Source: JBMOLK01 sp049325575
Lineage (GTDB): Bacteria > Bacillota > Clostridia > Acetivibrionales > Acetivibrionaceae
DNA length: 26,728 nucleotides
NCBI GenBank assembly: GCA_049325575.1
Contig: JBMOLK010000344.1
Location: forward strand, 1-26,728
Direction: 5' to 3'
The number at the start of each line of letters is the position of its first letter. Within the stretch, counting starts at the first letter, position 1. The notes below the pieces were generated by a model. It searched no databases, had not been told where the DNA came from, and saw only the letters and a program-made list of their open reading frames with translations. Made by a program: the position numbers and the translations under genes. Positions 1 to 8,651 of this stretch are shown here, piece after piece.

Positions 1-1
1 C

Positions 2-526
2 CTACGGTAATTTTACTTTATATCTAACAGAAAACTCTGTAATTATCACATCTTGAATTGATCTTGCCTTATTTTTAATATCTGAATCTCTTTCAGGCTT
101 TATATTTAGTACCAAACGTTCATTCCCTGAAGTATTAATATACTGAAACTTACTCTTTGTCGTATCTATTTCATTTACGATTACACGGTCTGAACCGGAG
201 TTTATATTTAATATGAGTTTATTACTCTCAAACCTCCACTCCCTTTTCTCGCCAGATGTCATTTCAAAGACTACTTTGTCAACACGAAAAGGATCAGAAG
301 GGTTACTGTTTACTATCTTATATTTTTCTGCTCCATCAACATCCTGTCTTATGTACCTTATTACATCAACTACCTTATTCTGTTGATCCATATAATTATT
401 AATGCCACTATAGTCCTGCACACCTTGAATAAAAACCGCAAATATAACCGGAGTTATAAGGCCGATTAAAGCAACCACTATTAACATTTCAACTAATGTT
501 ATACCCTTATTGTTTAATCTAAGCAT
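2..526 (-). CDS. Prepilin-like type IV pilus/pseudopilin protein
   Basis: 174 residues, complete, with its stop at the very edge of the window. The N-terminus has the class III signal of type IV prepilins: a short basic leader ending Lys-Gly (G8), then a hydrophobic helix with Glu at +5 (E13), seen as KGITLVEMLIVVALIG. Prepilin peptidase would cut after G8, leaving Ile rather than the usual Phe at +1. The rest is a soluble domain rich in beta segments and charged residues, with no family I can name; minor pilins of the PilW/ComGF kind are possible. A good ribosome site (AGGTGA) sits just upstream of the ATG. It lies downstream of the pilin gene at 592-1107 on the same strand, separated by a stem-loop, so it is probably the lower-expressed distal gene of the pilus operon. 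Confidence 0.75.
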   Translation of the reverse strand: MLRLNNKGITLVEMLIVVALIGLITPVIFAVFIQGVQDYSGINNYMDQQNKVVDVIRYIRQDVDGAEKYKIVNSNPSDPFRVDKVVFEMTSGEKREWRFESNKLILNINSGSDRVIVNEIDTTKSKFQYINTSGNERLVLNIKPERDSDIKNKARSIQDVIITEFSVRYKVKLP

Positions 527-549
527 AAGCCTTCACCTATAAAATTCCT

Positions 550-576
550 CCCTGGGTCGATAAACACGACCCAGGG
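550..576 (-). terminator. Stem-loop between two pilin genes (attenuator or mRNA stabiliser)
   Basis: A perfect 10-bp inverted repeat, CCCTGGGTCG and CGACCCAGGG, with a 7-nt loop. On the minus transcript it follows the pilin stop closely and is followed by a weak run of four T. The next gene starts only 23 nt further on. It could partly terminate transcription after the abundant pilin or protect the 3' end of its mRNA. The structure is seen; the function is inferred. Confidence 0.5.
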
Positions 577-591
577 ATAAATATTTACATA

Positions 592-1107
592 TTAGTTTAT
601 AGCTATTGTTGTAGTTGTACGATGTGGAACTACAATAACTTGCTGGTTGGAAGGATAAATATCAATCTTGTATCCTGTGTATTGACCTACACTACCACTC
701 CACTGTGGAGCAAAATCAGAAATTGCTTGCGCACTTCCAGGAGACGATGCACCCTTTGGAGACAAATATGGACCAAACTCCTTTGTAGGATTAGAAGAAG
801 CGTCTTGGAGTTGACCCTGTAAAGCTTGAATAATCTCTCTCCATGAATCACCAGTTTGTATTTGTCCTGTAGTACCATTTACATTATAGTAGCTTTTTGC
901 CAAGTTCCAATCCTGTGAGTCAACCAAGTATGCAAGAACCGCTCTCTCAATAACTTTAGCATTCTGCTCGTCTGCTCTCTTCTTAGCATTACCTAATACA
1001 CCGGAGAACATCCCAAACGCAATTGCTGCCAATACACCCATAATTGCAATAACTATAAGCAGCTCAATAAGTGAAAAACCTTTTTGATTCTTTACCATTT
1101 TTTTCAT
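592..1107 (-). CDS. Type IV pilin (major pilin candidate)
   Basis: 171 residues with a textbook type IV prepilin N-terminus: a basic leader ending QKG, then FSLIELLIVIAIMGVLAAIA, with cleavage after G10, Phe at +1 and Glu at +5. After the conserved N-terminal helix comes a variable soluble domain with no cysteine pair, so no disulphide-bounded D-region as in Neisseria pilins. The ATG has a strong AGGAGG site at proper spacing. The gene lies 150 bp downstream of pilC and upstream of a second prepilin, with pilB and pilT further upstream on the same strand. Position, canonical signal and downstream stem-loop make it the best candidate for the main fibre subunit, although a pseudopilin role cannot be excluded. 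The 5' leader shows no c-di-GMP riboswitch that I could recognise. Confidence 0.85.
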   Translation of the reverse strand: MKKMVKNQKGFSLIELLIVIAIMGVLAAIAFGMFSGVLGNAKKRADEQNAKVIERAVLAYLVDSQDWNLAKSYYNVNGTTGQIQTGDSWREIIQALQGQLQDASSNPTKEFGPYLSPKGASSPGSAQAISDFAPQWSGSVGQYTGYKIDIYPSNQQVIVVPHRTTTTIAIN

Positions 1108-1260
1108 ACCTTAACCCTCCTATAATTTTGCTTTTTTTTACTTGCTTTACTACTATATGTAGGTGCTTATTTGACACTATCTTGCTCCTAAAAGCTTAAA
1201 CCAATTAAGTATCCCCCCTTAAACCTTTTTTGGAACAAGACAACTGTAATATAAGCAAAA

Positions 1261-2478
1261 TTAGCCTGCTGACATTGCTTCATATATACTCATCATCGGG
1301 TATAATATACTTAAGACAATAAAGGCAACAACTACTGCCATTGTACACATAATTATCGGTTCTATCATTGATGTTAACTGCTGAAGAGACGTTTCAACTT
1401 CCTCGTCGTAAAAATCGGCTGATTTATCGAGAGCAAAATCAAGGTTTCCTGATTCTTCTCCTATCCTTATCATAGATATAACCATTGGAGGAAAATACCT
1501 CATATCGGCAAGTGGCTGTGTAAGACCTCTTCCCTTTTTGATGTCTTCAATAACTGCATCGATTCTTTCTTCAAGAACAGCGTTATTTAAAATCTTTTGA
1601 ACTACTTCCATTGCCTGAATCAAGAGTACTCCGCTTGACATAAGCGTACCAAGATTACGTGTAAGTCTGGCAGTTACAATATTTCTGGTTAGCCCACTTA
1701 TCACCGGCAGCTTAATTGAAAGATTTCCAAAAAACACTTTTCCGTCATGAGTTCTTGAAAAGACTCTTAACCCTACAACTGCTGCAATTAAACCACCAAC
1801 TATAAAATACCAGAAGGACTTAAAAAAGTCGCTGACACTTATAAGTATTTTGGTGAAAATAGGCAGTTCTACATTAAATCCCTGCAGTATCTCTGCAAAG
1901 GAAGGTACAACTTTTGCCATCAGGACTATTATAACCGCAATAGCTATAATTGTGACAACTATCGGATATGTAAGAGCACCTTTAATCTTTTGGTTTAGTT
2001 TAAACTGCTTTTCAAAGGTGGTTGCCATTCTGTTAAAAACCAAGTCCAGCTGTCCGCTTACTTCCCCTGCCTCAACCATGTTTATAAGAATTTCAGGGAA
2101 AATACCAGAATGCTGCTTCATAGCATTTGATAGTGCGATACCTTTTTGTATATTCTCATATATGTCATTCAAACTCTGTTTTAAAGTCTTATTGTTGGTT
2201 TGCGCCTTTAAAACCTCCAGACATTGAGCAATAGGCACACCTGCTTCCAATACTATTGCAAACTGCCTGCAGAACACGGCTAAGTCCTTTATTTTGACTC
2301 TCTGTTTAAAGATACCAATCTGACTAATATCAGTCATGGCATTCTTTTCCATTATCTCGACAGGGGTATACCCTTTTTCCAAAAGCAGCCTTTTTAACTC
2401 TTCCTCACTGTCGATTTTTGTCTCACCAGTAAATACCTTACCGGCTTCAGTTTTAACCTTGTAGCTGTAAAGTGGCAT
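1261..2478 (-). CDS. pilC: Type IV pilus inner-membrane platform protein PilC (GspF family)
   Basis: 405 residues, the usual family length. The protein opens with the PilC-type MPLYSYKV start and has two repeated cytoplasmic GspF domains (roughly residues 65-190 and 270-395). Three hydrophobic segments are visible near residues 165-195, 220-240 and 370-395. The second domain has the family motif around GEESGNLDFAL, and the first has the matching GEVSGQLDLVF. PilC is the membrane platform on which the PilB and PilT ATPases act to extend and retract the pilus. A GGGGGTC ribosome site precedes the ATG. It is separated from pilT by about 420 bp, so it may have its own promoter, and it is followed by the pilin genes. 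Confidence 0.93.
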   Translation of the reverse strand: MPLYSYKVKTEAGKVFTGETKIDSEEELKRLLLEKGYTPVEIMEKNAMTDISQIGIFKQRVKIKDLAVFCRQFAIVLEAGVPIAQCLEVLKAQTNNKTLKQSLNDIYENIQKGIALSNAMKQHSGIFPEILINMVEAGEVSGQLDLVFNRMATTFEKQFKLNQKIKGALTYPIVVTIIAIAVIIVLMAKVVPSFAEILQGFNVELPIFTKILISVSDFFKSFWYFIVGGLIAAVVGLRVFSRTHDGKVFFGNLSIKLPVISGLTRNIVTARLTRNLGTLMSSGVLLIQAMEVVQKILNNAVLEERIDAVIEDIKKGRGLTQPLADMRYFPPMVISMIRIGEESGNLDFALDKSADFYDEEVETSLQQLTSMIEPIIMCTMAVVVAFIVLSILYPMMSIYEAMSAG

Positions 2479-2902
2479 TTTCAGACCCCCAAAACAGTAT
2501 TTACTACATGATGACTACACATATACGACTTAAGTATAAAACACTAAAACTATTATAATTATTAAGCTGACTTGACTATCAATTATATCCCCTGAAATTA
2601 CACATGAAATCAAATTTTAATGTGCTTTGACGTGATATGGAAAGATGTATTTGGATTTTGTAAAGATGGAATATATATTTCCCGGTATGCAGATATTAAG
2701 GATATTCGTTAAACGATTTGGTATTGATGAATTGAAGACATAAGCTTGACTTGCCATTACTCAACCCAACCTCCCTAACAATAACACTCCAAGAAATATT
2801 AACTAATTTATCTCTCTAGTATATTCCGATATTTATCTTTATCTCTATTTTATGTGCTTATATATATTGTATAATATTTTTCTAAAAAATGCTAGAACTT
2901 TT
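2479..2902. other. Intergenic region between pilT and pilC
   Basis: 424 bp, very AT-rich, with no ORF that has a credible ribosome site. It contains a candidate promoter for pilC (2552-2582). No strong terminator is visible after pilT, only a weak short stem near 2880-2900, so read-through from pilBT into pilC remains possible. Confidence 0.5.
2552..2582 (-). promoter_or_regulatory. Candidate promoter for pilC-pilin genes
   Basis: On the minus strand TTGATA is followed after 19 nt by a perfect TATAAT. The -10 is good but the spacing is longer than the preferred 17, and AT-rich DNA gives such matches by chance. It lies about 75 bp upstream of the pilC start. Confidence 0.3.
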
Positions 2903-3958
2903 TTATGTAGTTATCAATTTTCTTAAATTGTCCAAATCAATCGAATACTGACACGCACTTTCATAGTCTATAAGCTCCTGTTTATATAGGTCCGCAAGAC
3001 AGCTGTCCATGGTGTACATTCCAAACTGCGATCCCGTCTGAATACATGTGTTTATCTGATGGGTACGGTTTTCACGAATAAGATTTGCAATAGCTGGAGT
3101 CCATACCATGGTCTCTGTGGCCAGAACACGCCCTTTATTATCTGCCTTTCTTATAAGCTGCTGTGAAATTATGCCCATAAGAACGGTAGACAACTGGGTC
3201 CTTACCTGCGGCTGCTGGTGAGGAGGAAAAACGTCGATAATTCTGTCGATTGTTTTAGCAGAACCGATGGTGTGCAGGGTGGATAGTACCAGGTGACCTG
3301 TTTCGGCAGCGGTCAGCGCTATAGAAATTGTCTCCTGGTCACGCATTTCTCCTATTAGTATAACATCCGGGTCCTCTCTTAGAACAGCCCTTAAAGCGTT
3401 AGCATAACACTTTGTGTCGGCTCCGATTTCCCTCTGATTAATAACACTTTTGTTATGTCTATGTAAAAACTCTATAGGATCTTCTATTGTTACGATATGG
3501 CATTTTCTTTTACTGTTTATGTAGTTAATCATTGCAGCAAGTGTTGTTGACTTACCATGCCCCGTTGGGCCTGTTATTAAAATAAGACCCCTTTGCTTTA
3601 ATGCTAAATCATAAACCAACCCAGGAAGCCCCAGGTCTTCTATAACAGGAATATCTGTAGGTATAGGCCTGAATGCAATTGCACAGGTACCTCTTTGCTT
3701 GAATACATTTACCCTGAAACGGGCAATATTCTGAAGAGAATATGAAGCATCCACTTCACCCATTTCCAGAAAATATTCATACAATCTGCTGTTAAGGCAC
3801 TGCTTCGCAAGCTGCACACAGTCATGTGGAGTCAAAATAGGTTCATTAAGATAGACTAGATCTCCATGGATTCTGATAACCGGCGGCACTCCTGCACATA
3901 TATGTAAGTCGGATGCTCCGCTTTCAACTGCTTTGGCAAGTAGGTCATTAACGTTCAT
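2903..3958 (-). CDS. pilT: Pilus retraction ATPase PilT
   Basis: 351 residues, normal for PilT. It has an N-terminal PAS-like domain with the typical opening (DLLAKAVESGASDLHICAG), then the secretion ATPase core. The Walker A is GPTGHGKSTT near residue 130; the usual Ser before the Gly-Lys is His here, but the G-x4-G-K-S/T pattern is kept. The Asp box (EDPIEF), Walker B (VILIGEMRD) and His box (TGHLVLSTLHT) are all present. It powers pilus depolymerisation and twitching. Its ATG lies 18 nt after the pilB stop with an AAGGGG site, so it is co-transcribed with pilB. The His in the P-loop is unusual but should not abolish nucleotide binding. Confidence 0.95.
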   Translation of the reverse strand: MNVNDLLAKAVESGASDLHICAGVPPVIRIHGDLVYLNEPILTPHDCVQLAKQCLNSRLYEYFLEMGEVDASYSLQNIARFRVNVFKQRGTCAIAFRPIPTDIPVIEDLGLPGLVYDLALKQRGLILITGPTGHGKSTTLAAMINYINSKRKCHIVTIEDPIEFLHRHNKSVINQREIGADTKCYANALRAVLREDPDVILIGEMRDQETISIALTAAETGHLVLSTLHTIGSAKTIDRIIDVFPPHQQPQVRTQLSTVLMGIISQQLIRKADNKGRVLATETMVWTPAIANLIRENRTHQINTCIQTGSQFGMYTMDSCLADLYKQELIDYESACQYSIDLDNLRKLITT

Positions 3959-3976
3959 AGATTACATCCCCTTATA

Positions 3977-6358
3977 TCAGTCTTTGGAAAATGCGATACG
4001 CATCATTTCATATATGGTTGTAACACCGTCTTTAACTAATCTTGAACAATTCATTCTAAGGGTCTTCATTCCATGCTTTACAGCTTCATCTTTAATAACA
4101 TCGGCATTAACATTCCTGGAAATCATTTCCTTAATTTCTCGATTAACACTCATGATCTCATAAACAGCTATTCTGCCTCTATAGCCCGTATTGCTGCATT
4201 CACTGCAGCCCTTTGAACGATATATTGTTATGTTTTCATCTTCTTTTAGCCCAAGAATCTCTTTCTCGTAGGCATCCGGCTCTACTGCTTCCTTACACTT
4301 GGGGCACAGCCTTCTTACAAGTCTTTGAGCAATTACTCCAACTACAGACGATGACATCATGAAAGGCTCTATACCCATATCTATCATTCTCGTAATTGAG
4401 CTTGCAGCATCATTGGTGTGGAGGGTACTGAAAACCAAGTGCCCTGTGATAGCTGCCCTTGTAGCTATCTCTGCCGTTTCGGAGTCACGTATTTCTCCAA
4501 CCATGATTATATCAGGGTCCTGTCTTAAGAAAGATCTCAAGGCTGCTGCAAAGGTAAGTCCCGCTTTGACATTAACCTGAACCTGGTTTATACCCTTTAT
4601 GGTACTTTCAACAGGGTCTTCTACTGTAAGTATATTAACATTCGGCTTGCATAATTCCTTTAGCGCAGTATAAAGAGTAGTTGACTTACCGCTACCGGTA
4701 GGCCCTGTTACAAGGATAATACCGTGAGGATGCGAAATAATCTCGTCAAACTTTTCCATATCATCCTCAAAGAATCCCAGGTCCTTCTTGGAAACATTAA
4801 AACCTTCCTTGTCTGCTATTCTTATAACAACCTTCTCACCAAACATGGTAGGCAGGACGGATACACGCATGTCATAATTTTTACCCTCAATCTTTATAGC
4901 TATTCTACCATCCTGTGGAACCCTTTTTTCCGCTATATTAAGTCCGCTTATAATCTTAATTCTGGCAACAAGGGCTGAAATAATCTTCCTGTCGTGCTTC
5001 ATTATTTCAACCAACTGACCGTCTATTCTGAATCTAATGAGGACGCAATCCTCCTGCGGTTCTATGTGAATATCACTGGATCTGCTCGCTACGGCCTTCT
5101 GGAATATAATATTTACCATCTTAACGATAGGAGCGTTCTCAAGATCGTTTACATCTATTGTTTCGTCTTCTTGCTCTGCTTCAGTGATCTCAACAGCTAT
5201 CTTCTCGTTTACCTTCTTTATTTCTTCGTCAAGGTCAGCTACCTTTTTCTCTTCTGCCTTCTCTTTTGCTTTCTTTTCCACAATGCCATAGTGTTTATTC
5301 AATTGAACTAAAATCTGTTCTTCGTCAGCCAGGCAGGGAACGATTTCAAGTCCTGTAGCAAGTCTTAAGTCATCGATGGAAAATATATTCATAGGGTCGC
5401 TCATGGCAACCTTTAAAGTCATGTCAGTCTTTTCAATGGGAACAAGCTTATGCATCCTGGCTATATTCTGCGTCACCAGCTTTAAAACATCCTCTTGAAT
5501 TTCAATATTCTCAAGATCGACAAACTGGACTCCCATCTGTTTTTCAAGGAACTCATAAAGTGCTTTTGAATCCAAATAACCTTCCTTAACAAGAATCTTT
5601 CCTATAAGATCCCCGCTTTTTGACTGTATTGACAGTGCAGCGTCGAGCTGCTCCTGAGTTATAACTCCAGCCCTAACAAGAAGATTACCTATTTTATCTT
5701 TGAATATACCGCCTTCACTAAAACCACTTTGCCTGTCAAAGCTTTTATCCATAAAACCCATATCTGACAAGTCGGCATTCAGGTTACCTGCTTCCATTAC
5801 ACCTTTCATATCGTTATAGACTCCCCTTTCAAGGAGGGAATCCTCTTTTTCACTTAAAAGGTCTGTATTTAACATGTTTTGTCTAATATCTTTGGTTTTT
5901 TGCTCCTGCGGCTTCTTCTCTTCACCAAAATACTCAATGATAAGCCTTTCAATTTCCTTAACATCTGCTAAAACCGGCTTTATTTCAAGTGCAGTAGCCA
6001 GACGTATGTCGTCTATACAGAAAATATCGGTGGGGTCTTTCATTGCAACAGTTAAAATCCCGTTATCCTTTTCAATGGGTATTACCTTATACCTGTTAGC
6101 AATATTCCGCGTTATAAGAGTAGGAACACTTGAGTCCTTAACCTGGTAATTTGAAAGATCAACAAAGGATATTCCCATTTTTACAGCACTGGCATGCATT
6201 ATATCCTTCTGTGATACAAGGCCCATATCTAACAACACATCTTCTATATTGCTGTTGTTTTCCCTTTGAATATCCCAAGCCTTCTTAAGATCGGTTATTT
6301 TGAGAACACCCATCTCCAACAGTATTTCATCAATACCTCTTGTATCTACTCCTAGCAT
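3977..6358 (-). CDS. pilB: Pilus extension ATPase PilB with duplicated MshEN domains
   Basis: 793 residues, longer than the usual 560-580 because the N-terminal GspE/MshEN domain occurs twice (roughly residues 5-140 and 220-355). The second copy matches the cyclic-di-GMP-binding pattern well, with an I/L-G-x2-L-x3-G-V-I-T-x2-Q-L-x2-A-L stretch followed by a related repeat; the first copy is more degenerate. The ATPase core follows: Walker A GPTGSGKSTT near 548, Walker B (IIMVGEIRD), His box (TGHLVFSTLHT), and a zinc-binding tetracysteine motif (CPKC near 684 and CSEC near 719). It drives pilus polymerisation. It is first in the pilB-pilT operon. Control by cyclic di-GMP is inferred from the family and is not shown by the sequence alone. 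Confidence 0.95.
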   Translation of the reverse strand: MLGVDTRGIDEILLEMGVLKITDLKKAWDIQRENNSNIEDVLLDMGLVSQKDIMHASAVKMGISFVDLSNYQVKDSSVPTLITRNIANRYKVIPIEKDNGILTVAMKDPTDIFCIDDIRLATALEIKPVLADVKEIERLIIEYFGEEKKPQEQKTKDIRQNMLNTDLLSEKEDSLLERGVYNDMKGVMEAGNLNADLSDMGFMDKSFDRQSGFSEGGIFKDKIGNLLVRAGVITQEQLDAALSIQSKSGDLIGKILVKEGYLDSKALYEFLEKQMGVQFVDLENIEIQEDVLKLVTQNIARMHKLVPIEKTDMTLKVAMSDPMNIFSIDDLRLATGLEIVPCLADEEQILVQLNKHYGIVEKKAKEKAEEKKVADLDEEIKKVNEKIAVEITEAEQEDETIDVNDLENAPIVKMVNIIFQKAVASRSSDIHIEPQEDCVLIRFRIDGQLVEIMKHDRKIISALVARIKIISGLNIAEKRVPQDGRIAIKIEGKNYDMRVSVLPTMFGEKVVIRIADKEGFNVSKKDLGFFEDDMEKFDEIISHPHGIILVTGPTGSGKSTTLYTALKELCKPNVNILTVEDPVESTIKGINQVQVNVKAGLTFAAALRSFLRQDPDIIMVGEIRDSETAEIATRAAITGHLVFSTLHTNDAASSITRMIDMGIEPFMMSSSVVGVIAQRLVRRLCPKCKEAVEPDAYEKEILGLKEDENITIYRSKGCSECSNTGYRGRIAVYEIMSVNREIKEMISRNVNADVIKDEAVKHGMKTLRMNCSRLVKDGVTTIYEMMRIAFSKD

Positions 6359-6408
6359 CTCGTACCCCCAAATATCATATGTAGTTATTTCAAGCTTTAA
6401 GAAAACAC

Positions 6409-6436
6409 TTTATAGAACCCTGTTAATAGTTTGCAA
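6409..6436 (-). promoter_or_regulatory. Candidate sigma-A promoter for pilB-pilT
   Basis: Minus-strand TTGCAA, a 16-nt spacer, then TATAAA. Transcription would begin about 45 nt before the pilB ATG, leaving room for the GGGGG ribosome site. Two good hexamers at near-ideal spacing make it the best candidate in this gap. Confidence 0.45.
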
Positions 6437-6654
6437 GAAGATATACTTAAAGTTTATAATAAATTTTATTCATTATGAAGTAGAAAATATGATCATAAAT
6501 CAATATGCCAATATAAAAATTACATAAAAACAATTTACAGTCATAATAATTAGAAATTCTATCGTACAAGACTTATTCTAACACTTTTCGTTCTAATTCT
6601 CAAGCATCAATTTTAAATTTTGTTTAAATGTTAAGTTTATCTTGAAAATTTAGC

Positions 6655-6685
6655 ATAAAAGCACTCCAAAATTATAAGGAGTGCT
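6655..6685 (-). terminator. Rho-independent terminator of dpaA-dpaB
   Basis: A perfect 8-bp stem, AGCACTCC and GGAGTGCT (6660-6667 and 6678-6685), with a 10-nt loop. On the minus strand it is followed by TTTT, about 30 nt after the dpaB stop. Confidence 0.8.
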
Positions 6686-6711
6686 CTAGCCATTCATCAG
6701 GTATAATAATA

Positions 6712-7296
6712 CTAATATTTTATTAGCAAAGGTTGAATCTGGTTTCCTTTTAAAGCCTCCAATACTGTAGGCAGTAACTGGGTTGTATCGGCCACCAGAG
6801 AGTTTGGTTTGTTCGAAGGGCCGTCCTGTCCAAAGGGAACCATAAATATATTTTTCATATTCAGCAGCATACCGATATTTTTTGCATTTGCACCAAGCCC
6901 ATCATTGGTAGAAACAGATATAACTACAGGTTTCTGATTCCTAAGGTGTGCTTTACATGCCATAGTAACCGGAGTATCGGTTATGCCGTTTGTAATCTTG
7001 GCAAGGGTATTTCCGGTACAAGGAGCAACTATAACAATATCCAGCAGGGATTTAGGCCCTATTGGCTCTGCTCCGACAATTGTATTGATTATTTTTTCCC
7101 CCGTTATTCCCTCAAGCTTTAATCTTAAGTCTTTTGCAGTGCCGAATCTTGTGTCAAGTTTGTCTACAGATTCAGAAAGAATTGGATAAACCTTCGCTCC
7201 ATTACTGACAAGCTTTTCAATTTCCGGCAGAACCTTATCTATGGTACAAAAAGAACCCGTAAGTGCAAATCCGATTTTTACTCCATCCAACAACAT
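6712..7296 (-). CDS. dpaB: Dipicolinate synthase subunit B (SpoVFB)
   Basis: 194 residues, close to the roughly 200 of the family. It is a flavoprotein-type subunit; visible features are the opening VKIGFALTGSFCTIDKV, the APCTGNTLAKITNGITDTPV stretch near residues 110-130, and ATDTTQLL-like residues near the C-terminus (VADTTQLLPTV). With DpaA it converts dihydrodipicolinate (or its hydroxylated precursor) to dipicolinic acid in the mother cell, which is then loaded into the forespore. Its ATG is 2 nt after the dpaA stop, and its GGGGGT ribosome site lies across the end of dpaA, so the two are translationally coupled. A terminator follows. Confidence 0.95.
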   Translation of the reverse strand: MLLDGVKIGFALTGSFCTIDKVLPEIEKLVSNGAKVYPILSESVDKLDTRFGTAKDLRLKLEGITGEKIINTIVGAEPIGPKSLLDIVIVAPCTGNTLAKITNGITDTPVTMACKAHLRNQKPVVISVSTNDGLGANAKNIGMLLNMKNIFMVPFGQDGPSNKPNSLVADTTQLLPTVLEALKGNQIQPLLIKY

Positions 7297-7298
7297 TT

Positions 7299-8171
7299 TT
7301 ATACCCCCAACTCATCTATGATGTTATTTATAGTGTCTTTTATGAATTCAGCGGCAGTTACTGGAGCAACCTTACCTGGCAGGGAAAGCGCCCATATTGT
7401 TTTTATACCTAATTCTTTAGCCTTCTCAAAGTCTACACCTCCGGGTTTTGAAGCCAAATCAATTATCAAGCAGTCCTTTTTTAACTTCTTTAGCATCTCC
7501 TCGTCCAGTACAACATGAGGAATAGTATTGAATATAATGTCCATTTCGCCTATATAATCACCAAGATCGCTTATGTAGACCGGTTTATAGCCGTAGCTTC
7601 TAACCCACGCGATATCGGAGTATTTTCTGGCTTCCACATATACATAACTTCCAATCCCATCCAACATTTTTGCAAGTATCTTACCTATCCGGCCAAAGCC
7701 TAGAATCATTATATTGCTGCCATGGAGTGTTATAGGCGTTTCCTCCATTGCTATCTGTATAGCTCCTTCCGCAGTAGGAACGGCATTTAAAACAGCCATT
7801 TCCTCCCTTTCAAGCAAATCGATGGTGTATACATTGTATACATCTGCAAGCTGTGCTATCTTATCCCCTATTCTTCCTGCTACAAACAATTGGCTTTTAG
7901 TCATCTTTTTAAATACATCTTTTATGTATATCTTTTGAGGGTGAAAAGGTGCATTTAGTGTTTCATTATCAGTTGAAAACGGCATTGGACCAATTACTAC
8001 ATCCGATTCTTTTATTGCCTGGTCAAGGTCGGTACTTTCTTCAATTTCTATCTCAAAACCTGCATTCTCAAATCCATATATATTAACCTTATTCCCCTGC
8101 GATGCAATTAAGCTGGCTAGCTTAACACTTCGTAGATCACCACCTACGATTGCGAACTTTTTATTATTCAT
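7299..8171 (-). CDS. dpaA: Dipicolinate synthase subunit A (SpoVFA)
   Basis: 290 residues, near the B. subtilis length of 297. The N-terminal domain begins FAIVGGDLRSVKLASL, and the second domain carries a Rossmann NAD(P)-binding loop (ILGFGRIG near residue 154). Together with DpaB it makes dipicolinic acid. The ATG is preceded by GGGAGGG. In Bacillus this operon is transcribed by the mother-cell factor sigma-K; I looked for a CATA-type -10 upstream and found no convincing one. An 85-bp palindromic repeat begins 114 bp upstream of the start and could affect the operon's promoter region. Confidence 0.95.
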   Translation of the reverse strand: MNNKKFAIVGGDLRSVKLASLIASQGNKVNIYGFENAGFEIEIEESTDLDQAIKESDVVIGPMPFSTDNETLNAPFHPQKIYIKDVFKKMTKSQLFVAGRIGDKIAQLADVYNVYTIDLLEREEMAVLNAVPTAEGAIQIAMEETPITLHGSNIMILGFGRIGKILAKMLDGIGSYVYVEARKYSDIAWVRSYGYKPVYISDLGDYIGEMDIIFNTIPHVVLDEEMLKKLKKDCLIIDLASKPGGVDFEKAKELGIKTIWALSLPGKVAPVTAAEFIKDTINNIIDELGV

Positions 8172-8284
8172 TCCAATCCCTCCCTTATTGATAGAATCCA
8201 GGTGAAGATAAACTAATATTACCTAATGGGCACTAATTAAATAAAACACCATTTAATTAAAGCCATGCATCAAATTAAAGAAAT

Positions 8285-8369
8285 CGAACTGTAAAAGTAA
8301 ATAAACAAGATAGGCAAGCCATTTTAATCAAATAGGCTTAAGGAAATCTATGTTTATGTTTACAGTTCG
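8285..8369 (+). repeat. 85-bp imperfect palindromic repeat, copy A
   Basis: Both ends carry CGAACTGTAAA as an inverted repeat, and pairing extends imperfectly inward for about 10 more bases. The same 85-bp unit occurs at 25180-25264 in the opposite orientation. The arms and an internal stretch (GATAGGCAAGCCATTT) are nearly identical in the two copies, while about 10-14 central bases differ. Similarity continues for about 7 bp past the right end (TATCTCT). It codes for nothing visible. It could be a MITE-like non-autonomous element or a REP-like structured repeat; two copies cannot decide. Confidence 0.85.
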
Positions 8370-8602
8370 CTATCTCTAGTACAGATGCTTGATGATAGAA
8401 GGTAAATTCTTTATGTATTTAGTTTTCATTAGTCGACGATTTATGGCGACTACTATATCTTATGTACATTACAAATTTTATGTGCTTTGAAAATAATAAG
8501 CGTCTTTAAAATTTTCTCTTACAACCTTATTGCTTCAAAATAGCCATAAAGAAAATAATTTCCGATTATGATCAAGTGTACAAAGCGCTTTAACAAACAT
8601 AA

Positions 8603-8640
8603 CAAAAAAGCTCTGAAACCAGTTGGTTCCAAAGCTTTTT
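8603..8640 (-). terminator. Terminator of the M16 peptidase gene
   Basis: A 14-bp stem (8607-8620 with 8625-8638), fully paired if two G-U pairs are allowed, with a 4-nt loop and a run of six T on the minus strand. It begins about 12 nt after the stop codon at 8652. Confidence 0.85.
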
Positions 8641-8651
8641 GACGTTCTTCT

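Larger units (their letters stand above)
6359..6711. other. Intergenic region between dpaB and pilB
   Basis: 353 bp of very AT-rich DNA without a credible gene. It holds the candidate pilB promoter near its left end and the dpaAB terminator near its right end. I see nothing else in the roughly 200 bp between them. Confidence 0.6.
8172..8651. other. Intergenic region between the M16 peptidase gene and dpaA
   Basis: 480 bp without a gene. It contains the 85-bp palindromic repeat (8285-8369) and the terminator of the M16 peptidase gene (8603-8640). The roughly 220 bp between these two is AT-rich with no feature I can name. Confidence 0.6.

Noticed and set aside
1108..1260. A cyclic-di-GMP riboswitch in front of the pilin gene, common in clostridia.
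   Set aside because: The leader lacks the conserved core of the c-di-GMP-I class and is too short and AT-rich for a convincing fold.
4994..5311. A 105-codon plus-strand open frame opposite pilB, and other long frames opposite pnp and UPF0210.
   Set aside because: They lie antisense to well-supported genes, have no ribosome sites and show low-complexity translated sequences typical of shadow frames.
2617..8490. A repeated ATGTGCTTTGA at about 2620 and 8480 as a possible dispersed motif.
   Set aside because: Only 11 bases match and the flanks differ; chance is likely in AT-rich DNA.
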